From: Sulfidibacter corallicola
GTDB lineage: Bacteria; Acidobacteriota; Holophagae; Acanthopleuribacterales; Acanthopleuribacteraceae
Assembly (NCBI RefSeq): GCF_017498545.1
Contig: NZ_CP071793.1
Coordinates: 8,736,256-8,800,255 of the forward strand
Length of the DNA stretch: 64,000 nucleotides
Direction: 5' to 3'
The translations under genes were made by a program, and so were the position numbers. Below are positions 57,877 through 64,000 of this stretch, piece by piece (positions within the stretch are counted from its first letter, which is position 1; each line of letters begins with the position of its first letter). Under the pieces are notes generated by a model. The model was not told where the DNA came from, did no database searches, and was given only the letters and a program-made list of their open reading frames with translations.

Positions 57877-59745
57877 TTGTCCTACCGTGTCACCACCAAG
57901 TCGTCCTCGAACTCGTCCGCTCTTTCCTGGTCCACGATGCTGTGTCTCGCCTTTCTGAGCCTGGGATGCCTCAGCGCCAAAAAGCAGGTCGCCCAGACGG
58001 AGGCACCGCCCGATCCCGTCGACCGAGAACCCCAGATGCAGACCGTGGCGACCGAGGCCGAACCCGAATCGCTCGCGGATGTGGAAGACGACTCCGTCCC
58101 GCTACCTACCAGCGACGATCCGTCGCTTCTGGCGAATCAGGGCGAGCCTGAAGATGCGACCGCATTTCAACCGGACGCGCATCACCATCATGCCGCCGGC
58201 GAAGGGGAGCCAGAGGAGTCGCTGACGCCACGCCAGATGCTGGAACAGGCCTTGGGCGCCTACCAGTTGTCCCAGGAGGCTTGGAAATCCGGCGAGCTCG
58301 AGGCGGCCCTGAGCGAATTGGACAACGCCTACACCTTGATTTTGGGCATCGACGAACGGCAAAATCCCGAGATTCTCCAGGAAAAGGACGACCTGCGATA
58401 CCTGATTTCGCGCCGGGTGGTGGAGATCTACGCAAGCCGAACCACTTCGGTGGGTGATCTGAAGAAGTCGATCCCCATCGTCATCAACGAACACGTGGAG
58501 CGCGAGATCCGCAGTTTCCAGACGCGCGAACGGAAATTCTTCCTCGCATCCTACAAGCGGTCGGGCATGTATCGACCCATGGTCGAAAAGGTCCTGGCCG
58601 AAAACGGCATGCCCCAGCAGTTGATCTGGTTGGCCCTGATCGAAAGCGGCTTCAAGACCAACGCACTTTCCCGGGCGCGGGCGCTGGGCCTTTGGCAGTT
58701 CATCCCCTCGACCGGTTACCGCTACGGGCTGGAACGCAACCGCTATATCGACGAACGCATGGACCCGATCAAGGCCACCAATTCGGCCATCGCCTACCTG
58801 CAGGATCTCCACAACCTGTTCGGCGATTGGCTGACGGCCCTGGCCGCCTACAACTGCGGCGAGGGACGTGTCCAGCGTGTGATCAACGGGCAGCGCCTCA
58901 ACTACCTCGACAATTTCTGGGACCTGTACGAACAACTGCCGCGCGAGACGGCGCGCTACGTGCCGCGCTTTCTGGCGACGCTGGCCATTTTGGAGGATCC
59001 CGCCAAATACGGCTTCGATTTGCCCGAACTCGACGCGCCCATGAATTTCGAGATCGTCAAGGTCGATCGGCCCCTGTATCTTTCCGAGGTCGAACGGCGC
59101 CTGGGCCTGCCGGCCAAGAGCCTGAAGAAGCTGAATCCCGAGCTGCGTTACGGCCTCACGCCGGACGTGACCTACAATCTGCGAGTACCGCCGACCTACG
59201 CCGAGCAGGCCGTCACGGCGCTTGCCGAGATCCCCGCCGGGGAATTGCCCGCCGACGCCTACGTGGTTCACCGCGTTCGCCGCGGCGAGAGTCTGTACAC
59301 CATCGCCAAGAAGTACAAGACCACCATCGGTCGCATCGTGGCCGCCAACAAGATGAACAACAAGAACCGCATTTGGCCGGGTCAGAAGTTGAAGGTTCCC
59401 GGTCGCGGCGTGAAACTGCCGCCACCCACCGTCGCCGCCTCGAGCGGGAGCTGGGTCACCCACAAGGTGCGTTCGGGCGACAACCTGTGGCGCCTCGCGG
59501 GTCAGTACAACACCACCATCGGCAAGATCAAGAGTTGGAACAAGCTCAGCAGCAGCCGTCTGAGCCTGGGCCAGACCCTGAAGATTCAACAGGGTTCGGC
59601 AAGCAAGCAGTACCGCGTGCAGCGCGGCGATACCATGGCCAAGATCGCCAAGAAGCTGGGCGTCTCGCTCACCAAGCTGTTGCGCGCCAACAACATGAGC
59701 AAACGCGACAAGATTTATCCCAACCAGGCGCTGGTCGTGCCCTGA
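57877..59745 (+). CDS. MltD-like lytic transglycosylase with three LysM repeats
   Basis: 622 residues. Lipobox LSLGC (Cys near 31) makes it an outer-membrane lipoprotein. An acidic low-complexity spacer leads to a GH23 transglycosylase domain (about 210-370) with catalytic Glu in LIESGFKTNALSRARALGLW and AYNCGEGRV. Three LysM repeats follow (near 465-510, 528-572 and 580-622), each with GDNLW/GESLYTIA-type starts, for peptidoglycan binding. This is the MltD architecture; it cleaves murein to 1,6-anhydro products. TTG 57877 has GGAGA upstream. Confidence 0.92.
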   Translation: MSYRVTTKSSSNSSALSWSTMLCLAFLSLGCLSAKKQVAQTEAPPDPVDREPQMQTVATEAEPESLADVEDDSVPLPTSDDPSLLANQGEPEDATAFQPDAHHHHAAGEGEPEESLTPRQMLEQALGAYQLSQEAWKSGELEAALSELDNAYTLILGIDERQNPEILQEKDDLRYLISRRVVEIYASRTTSVGDLKKSIPIVINEHVEREIRSFQTRERKFFLASYKRSGMYRPMVEKVLAENGMPQQLIWLALIESGFKTNALSRARALGLWQFIPSTGYRYGLERNRYIDERMDPIKATNSAIAYLQDLHNLFGDWLTALAAYNCGEGRVQRVINGQRLNYLDNFWDLYEQLPRETARYVPRFLATLAILEDPAKYGFDLPELDAPMNFEIVKVDRPLYLSEVERRLGLPAKSLKKLNPELRYGLTPDVTYNLRVPPTYAEQAVTALAEIPAGELPADAYVVHRVRRGESLYTIAKKYKTTIGRIVAANKMNNKNRIWPGQKLKVPGRGVKLPPPTVAASSGSWVTHKVRSGDNLWRLAGQYNTTIGKIKSWNKLSSSRLSLGQTLKIQQGSASKQYRVQRGDTMAKIAKKLGVSLTKLLRANNMSKRDKIYPNQALVVP

Positions 59746-59856
59746 TCTCGAATTCGCCGTTCTGCACGCGACAGCGCCCCTGTTTGCGAAGGGGTTCCGG
59801 TGTTAGACTTGGGAGCCGCGCGCGGTGCATACGGATTTCCCGAGGTGGAGGGTGAC

Positions 59857-60072
59857 ATGGACAGAGAGGACATCCCGTCGCTGTTCGAGAGATTGAGCAG
59901 CGACCGGTACTTGACGCCGGAGGGATACACGGTCTTCACCGAGCGCTTCCACATGAGTCGTGGTTTTTGTTGCGGAAATGGGTGCCGTCACTGCCCGTTC
60001 GAGCCGCGGGCCCAAAAGAACAACCGCCACGTCGCGGCCGCATATCTCACCCATCAGCCGAAAGGAATCTAG
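59857..60072 (+). CDS. DUF5522-like small cysteine-motif protein
   Basis: 71 residues. The centre has the motif VFTERFHMSRGFCCGNGCRH followed by CPF, the CC-G-x-GC-x-x-CP signature of small DUF5522-type proteins; four Cys could bind a metal. Function unknown. GGAGGGTGAC lies just before ATG 59857. It follows the MltD-like gene on the same strand. Confidence 0.75.
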   Translation: MDREDIPSLFERLSSDRYLTPEGYTVFTERFHMSRGFCCGNGCRHCPFEPRAQKNNRHVAAAYLTHQPKGI

Positions 60073-60277
60073 GACAGGGGTGGAAAGCCTGCCGGAGGAA
60101 CTTGCCGAAGTGATTCAGCCGAGAAGTTCCCTCGGTAGCACATCCAGCGAATGGGCCTGCCGAACACGGAGTAACTCTCGACAATCGAGATCGATGATTT
60201 GATTCGTGTCAATCCGTGTGGTTCGGGCACAGACTTCCTTGCGCCAGGGGGGCTCGAGAAAGCGCTTCCCTGAGACC

Positions 60278-62464
60278 CTAATCCGATTGCTGGGCCGTCT
60301 GGTTTTCACCGTAGATTTCGTCCAGATCCCCGAGGAACGGACGAAAGCGCGCCTGGGTATTGGGCTTCTTGATGAACAGGTCCAGACTATCGGGCTCCAG
60401 CTTGTTCTGGCGGGTGTAGAAATTTAGCAGGTAGTACGATCGCAACTCGTGGTAGATCCGCAGGAAGTCGCGATCCATGTGTCGGAAATCCCGTATTTCG
60501 GTGGCCATACAGCCGGTCAGCCCCGCCAATTCCTCCAAGAACGAAAAGCCCGAGCGATCCCATTTCGGCAAGCGCTCCTCGTTGAAATACAGCGCGTACA
60601 GCATCACCGGTGATCCGCTGAGCATTTCGCGCAGGCTTTCGTCCACCACGGTCGACATCGTATTCAAGCCGTCGGATACCAGGATGATGACCTTGGTCCC
60701 GGATCGCGCCATCAACTGCTCGTGGGCCACGTAGATCGCGTCGTTCAGGGCCGTGGCCGATTGGGGCGCCAGGGTGAACAACTTACCCTCGGGGGTGGCC
60801 GAGGGTTCGGTGAAATCGAACAGCCGCATGACCTTTTGGTCGAAGGTGTAGGCCGCCACCCGATCCTTGGGCCCGAGCTGCTCGATGAAGGTGTTGACCG
60901 CGAACTGGGTGCTGAACAGTTTCGGGCCGCCCATGGAAGCCGACGTGTCCAGCAGGAACACCACGTTCAGGGGCGCCTCGTTGCGGCGAAACCGTTCGAT
61001 CGGACGTGCGTTTCCGCGTTCGAGCACCATGAAATCCAGGGATTTCAGGTTCCGTAGCAAACGTCGCCCGCCCTGGGTCACGATGGCGCGAATGGTCACC
61101 AGGTTCACCTGTTCCTCCACTTCGAGGGGAACCGCCTTGAATTCGGTGGTGGTGACCGCCCGGGTCTCGTCGTAGAAGAAGGCCTCGGCGCGCAATTGCT
61201 GCCGACCGTACTGTTTGTGGAACTTGTGGCGATGTTGGAACGGCGGGGAGCTGAATTCGCGCACCAGTTCGTCGTTCACGTAGAGGTCCATGCTCAACAG
61301 CCGCGACGGCGAGCTGGGACCTTCGATGCGAACCGAAACCTCGCCGCCGACCAGGTCGCCCGAGCGGGGACTGAGCACCGTCGGCTTCAAACGGGGCTCC
61401 TGTTTGAAGGTGTGACGCCGCGCCAGCAACGTGGAACGATGCGAGTCCAGTTTGCCCGTAATGCGTTCCAAGACCTTGCGGGCCCGTTCGTTGGGCGCCA
61501 CGACGGCGATGTTGCGCACCAGCAGTTCGTGGGCTCGATGAATGCGACCGGTCGTCCTGTAGATTTCGGCCAAGGTCGCCAGGGCCGTGGGCTCCGCCGG
61601 ACATCGCGCCAGGTAGGCTTCCAGGTCGCGTTCCGCGGCGCTCTTGTTCCCTCGCTCGTAATGATCCAGGCCCGAGATCAACAGCTTCAGGGTCTTGCGA
61701 TAGTGCTTGAGGTGAAAGGCGCTGGTCTGGAGCAGGGCCGTGCCCTGCCATTCGAAGTGCGCCGTACCCAGCATGTGGGGTCGCCGATCCGGATCGTTGC
61801 GATGCCAGACCGAGCCGGATCCCGCCACCGCGTGAATGATTTCCCGGCGCTCGCTGGTCGGCGTGAAGGGCGTGATGAAGGAGAGTTCCATCAGGAAGTG
61901 ATCTGCACCGGGTAGGCTGCAGCGCACTTCGCCTTCCGGAAAGAAGATGGCCTTGACGAAGTCCAGGTACCCGTTCAGGTCTTTCAGGGGGATCGTGCGG
62001 TGATCGTCTTTTCGCGCCACGAACGCGTAGCCCGGCTTGGTGGAAAGCCCGATCGAAACCCGGTTGCGCAGGCGTTGGATCGGTTTGCCGGTCAGGTGAC
62101 GCAATGCCAGTTGGTAGGGCAGGTCGTAGAACACCTTGGGTTCGGTCAGGGGCTGGGGGAAGACGGAGGCGCGCTCGCGATCCACGTGAAGCAGGCACAG
62201 CCACATTTGCCGCAATACCCCGTCCAGCAGGCCGTATTGCAGGGATTTGGGAAGGCCCAATTCTTCGCGTTCCATGTCGTCCATGGAGAGAAAGGGTTCC
62301 AAGGTGCCGGTGACGATCAGTTCCGAATCGGTGGCCGTCGCATGGAGATCGACAAAGTGGATGATCGAAAAGGCGGCGGGATCGTCGGTCGTCGCGGCGG
62401 TGGGTTGCTCCGGCGCGATGGGAGCCAGAAAAAGGAGCGAGCACAGAGAAAAGAACAGGGACAT
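60278..62464 (-). CDS. Exported VWA-domain protein
   Basis: 728 residues. Signal peptide (about 1-22), a large N-terminal region with helical repeats near 270-345, a beta region, and a C-terminal VWA domain (about 490-680) with the MIDAS start LLDTSASMGG and the second motif TALND, so metal-dependent ligand binding is likely. The architecture matches the acidobacterial VWFA-related proteins. ATG 62464 is chosen: GAGG lies five bases upstream; a GTG at 62470 is the alternative. No partner gene (MoxR, BatA/B) is adjacent. Confidence 0.88.
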   Translation of the reverse strand: MSLFFSLCSLLFLAPIAPEQPTAATTDDPAAFSIIHFVDLHATATDSELIVTGTLEPFLSMDDMEREELGLPKSLQYGLLDGVLRQMWLCLLHVDRERASVFPQPLTEPKVFYDLPYQLALRHLTGKPIQRLRNRVSIGLSTKPGYAFVARKDDHRTIPLKDLNGYLDFVKAIFFPEGEVRCSLPGADHFLMELSFITPFTPTSERREIIHAVAGSGSVWHRNDPDRRPHMLGTAHFEWQGTALLQTSAFHLKHYRKTLKLLISGLDHYERGNKSAAERDLEAYLARCPAEPTALATLAEIYRTTGRIHRAHELLVRNIAVVAPNERARKVLERITGKLDSHRSTLLARRHTFKQEPRLKPTVLSPRSGDLVGGEVSVRIEGPSSPSRLLSMDLYVNDELVREFSSPPFQHRHKFHKQYGRQQLRAEAFFYDETRAVTTTEFKAVPLEVEEQVNLVTIRAIVTQGGRRLLRNLKSLDFMVLERGNARPIERFRRNEAPLNVVFLLDTSASMGGPKLFSTQFAVNTFIEQLGPKDRVAAYTFDQKVMRLFDFTEPSATPEGKLFTLAPQSATALNDAIYVAHEQLMARSGTKVIILVSDGLNTMSTVVDESLREMLSGSPVMLYALYFNEERLPKWDRSGFSFLEELAGLTGCMATEIRDFRHMDRDFLRIYHELRSYYLLNFYTRQNKLEPDSLDLFIKKPNTQARFRPFLGDLDEIYGENQTAQQSD

Positions 62465-62739
62465 GATCACCTCAAGGGCGGACTGAGACGGTGAAAGTCA
62501 TTCAAAACCAAGTCAGATTCGGAACCAACGAGGGGTCGACCCCGACGCGATGCAAATCGCTGTGATTGAACCGCTATATGCTAACAACGCCAGACCGGGC
62601 CAAGTCCCTTAATTCCGGTTTGCCCAGACGTGATCCGGCCCACCGCAAACCGAAGGCGGCCATCCGAAGCCGAGTCGCGCCGCTGCACGTTCAGGCGGGT
62701 TCGGGCCTCCCAGGATGGGTGGCATAATTTTTTTAAAAA
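62465..62739. other. Intergenic region between the VWA gene and the RNA candidate
   Basis: No gene is seen. It should hold the promoter of the leftward VWA gene. The block at 62726-62744 is a T7/A8 tract (AATTTTTTTAAAAAAAATT) directly upstream of the possible RNA gene. Confidence 0.45.
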
Positions 62740-62867
62740 AAATTGTGAACGGTTCGGTTCGATTCGGTGAGTGTGTAAGTGGTAGAGCATTTTGAAGGGA
62801 GCTAATAACTCCAAAACGCATTCGCGTTACGTTTGATCGCCCACCTCACGGCTGGGCGATTTTTTTT
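62740..62867 (+). ncRNA. Possible small structured RNA
   Basis: About 130 bases with three consecutive hairpins and a strong terminator, and no open frame of note. Hairpins: GGAG/CTCC at 62798-62812 with TTTT/AAAA outside; AACGC/GCGTT at 62815-62828; terminator ATCGCCCA/TGGGCGAT at 62836-62860 followed by T8. A D-loop-like run TAAGTGGTAGAGCA occurs at 62776-62789 but no acceptor or T arm is present, so it is not a tRNA. A regulatory RNA or a leader is possible. Confidence 0.35.
62836..62867 (+). terminator. Strong rho-independent terminator
   Basis: ATCGCCCA pairs with TGGGCGAT around a 9-nt loop, followed by eight T. It lies 220 bases before the next gene and ends a transcript that carries no gene I can see. 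Confidence 0.9.
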
Positions 62868-63089
62868 GTCCCGATCGCCGATATGGCGGCTCACGTTCCA
62901 AACGGCGGATGGTCGTGCTCGCGAAAGGCGGGATCCCGCATTTCTCGTCGGACTTCGCCTTCGGAGCGGAAGGTTTATGGGAAATGCGGGTTACAATGGA
63001 CGCAAAGTCCTTGGAACATGCGACGACCGCTTTCTTCCGGTGCTCCGGACCGACGCGAAGCGGTGGCGCTCGTCCTTGTGGGAGCGACA
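62868..63089. other. Intergenic region before the open-ended gene
   Basis: No gene seen; GGAG at 63081 precedes the next ATG. The promoter of the rightward gene should lie here. Confidence 0.4.
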
Positions 63090-64000
63090 ATGAAGGTTCA
63101 AACCCCGATGCCGGAACCTCGCCGTGTTCGGCTCGACGTCAACCGTGACGGACCGGTTCGCCTGGAACAGGGGAATGCCTCCTACGGGGTGCGGCTCGGG
63201 GACAAACTGATCGGGTTCTCCGGTGAAGAGGCGCGCTCGGTCGCGCTCAGTATCGAAAAAGGCCGCCTGCAGGTCCAGGTCCAATCCGAGGCGGGCCAGC
63301 CACTTGCCCAAATCAACGTGCCCCACGCTTCCGCCCTGCAACAACACATGCAGGTTCTGCAGGATGCCGGCATTCATTTCGAAGCACGGGAAACGGCGGA
63401 ACTCGCCAAGCTGATGCAGCTCAGCATGAACACCGGGGTGACCCGAACGGACATCCTGCTGATGCTGGACGAGATCGCGCACGGCGTCGCCCAGGTTCAG
63501 GCCCCCGGCGCCATCAACGCCGGCGATCTCTATCCGGAACTCACCAACAAGGTTCAGGCATTGCTGCGCGCCATGCCCGAAGACATTCAGCGGGTGGTGT
63601 TGCTCAGCAACGCCGACCGCTTCGACGACGCCACCTGGCGCGCGCTCCAGGTGCTCAACAAGGTCGACGCGAATTTGGACCCGGCGACCTACCGCTTTCT
63701 CACGGGCAAGGGCCCTTTGGATGCGCGCGTCTTGGCCGAACTGCCCAAAATCGCCGCGCGCGAACCCATGGGCCTGCCACCACTGGTCAAACCACTGGAT
63801 GCAGGGGCCTTTCAATCTCTGGTCGAAGTGCTGCGGACCAAGGCCCCTTCCTTATCGGTGGCCGGCGGTCCCGCCTGGGTTCGCTTTCCCCCGGCCCTGG
63901 CCGACCAGTTCTTCCAGACCATGAACCTGGAGATTCCCAATTTCGCGGCCGCCGGTTCCTTCGAGGAGTTGGAGCAGCGATTCTGGGTCGAGTCCGCCCT
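63090..64000 (+). CDS. Unrecognised protein, 3' end outside window
   Basis: The frame is open from ATG 63090 to the end of the window (at least 303 codons) with normal codon use. GGAG lies six bases upstream. The protein is soluble, mainly helical, with a stretch LAKLMQLSMNTGVTRTDILL and no signal peptide or transmembrane helix in the part seen. I recognise no domain; the remainder lies to the right. Confidence 0.6.
   Translation, partial: MKVQTPMPEPRRVRLDVNRDGPVRLEQGNASYGVRLGDKLIGFSGEEARSVALSIEKGRLQVQVQSEAGQPLAQINVPHASALQQHMQVLQDAGIHFEARETAELAKLMQLSMNTGVTRTDILLMLDEIAHGVAQVQAPGAINAGDLYPELTNKVQALLRAMPEDIQRVVLLSNADRFDDATWRALQVLNKVDANLDPATYRFLTGKGPLDARVLAELPKIAAREPMGLPPLVKPLDAGAFQSLVEVLRTKAPSLSVAGGPAWVRFPPALADQFFQTMNLEIPNFAAAGSFEELEQRFWVESA

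Noticed and set aside
62798..62816. Fluoride riboswitch
   Set aside because: GCTAATAACTCC recalls the 3' part of the crcB motif, but the GGCGATGG half and its pairing are missing and the next gene is not a fluoride gene.
62760..62835. tRNA gene
   Set aside because: Only a D-loop-like run is present; no 7-bp acceptor stem or TTCRANY T-loop fits around it.

Overview
The window is GC-rich bacterial chromosome with dense coding on both strands and no rRNA, tRNA, phage, transposase or CRISPR locus that I can recognise. The gene mix suggests a Gram-negative, motile, heterotrophic Acidobacteriota-like bacterium, possibly of the Holophagae/Acanthopleuribacter type. The pointers are lipoproteins and outer-membrane proteins, Ser/Thr kinases fused to TPRs, VWA proteins, an IPTL-CTERM protein, CRTAC/FG-GAP secreted proteins and several large sensory proteins. 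This placement is an inference from gene content, not a match to a genome.

Layout. 1-1114: end of an MMPL exporter and a DUF3261 lipoprotein, a pair typical of the end of aryl-polyene-type clusters. 1195-2930: a non-coding array with an exact 149-bp period. 2981-7345: a secreted sugar-dehydrogenase/PKD/cytochrome fusion and selA. 7574-11081: small zinc-ribbon membrane protein, mnmA, rpsU, a 41-residue membrane peptide and a DUF58 protein. 11264-18137: a heme-c chemoreceptor, a DUF418 membrane protein, and a three-gene operon resembling glrK-qseG-glrR. 18138-22707: EF-hand protein, a gene-poor stretch, a lower-GC TPR protein plus small peptide, and an unrecognised membrane protein. 23089-28087: c-di-GMP protein, DUF2490 outer-membrane protein, AHSA1 protein and its ArsR-type regulator.

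28546-36963: secreted lamin-tail protein, a trans-AT PKS-type acyltransferase/enoyl-reductase didomain with no synthase beside it, an IPTL-CTERM protein, a secreted double DJ-1/PfpI protein and a drug/metabolite transporter. 37755-43892: Ser/Thr kinase-TPR, a two-subunit molybdenum hydroxylase (iorAB-like) and an AlkD-type protein. 43917-50915: hybrid sensor kinase with a YfiR-like partner, queuosine-precursor transporter, Spo0M-like protein and pcm. 50990-52432: a second block of the same repeat family. 52643-64000: VOC protein, CRTAC protein, glutaredoxin, GT-like protein, MltD-type transglycosylase, DUF5522 protein, VWA protein, a possible structured RNA and an open-ended unrecognised gene.

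Most genes are housekeeping or sensory. The most unusual items are the 149-bp repeats, whose hairpin stems change sequence but keep pairing; a shared C-terminal tail (Cys ... Trp-Pro ... Cys) on two unrelated secreted proteins; a GlrKR-QseG-like operon outside the enterobacteria; a possible RNA gene at 62740-62867; and the lower-GC TPR/small-peptide pair.
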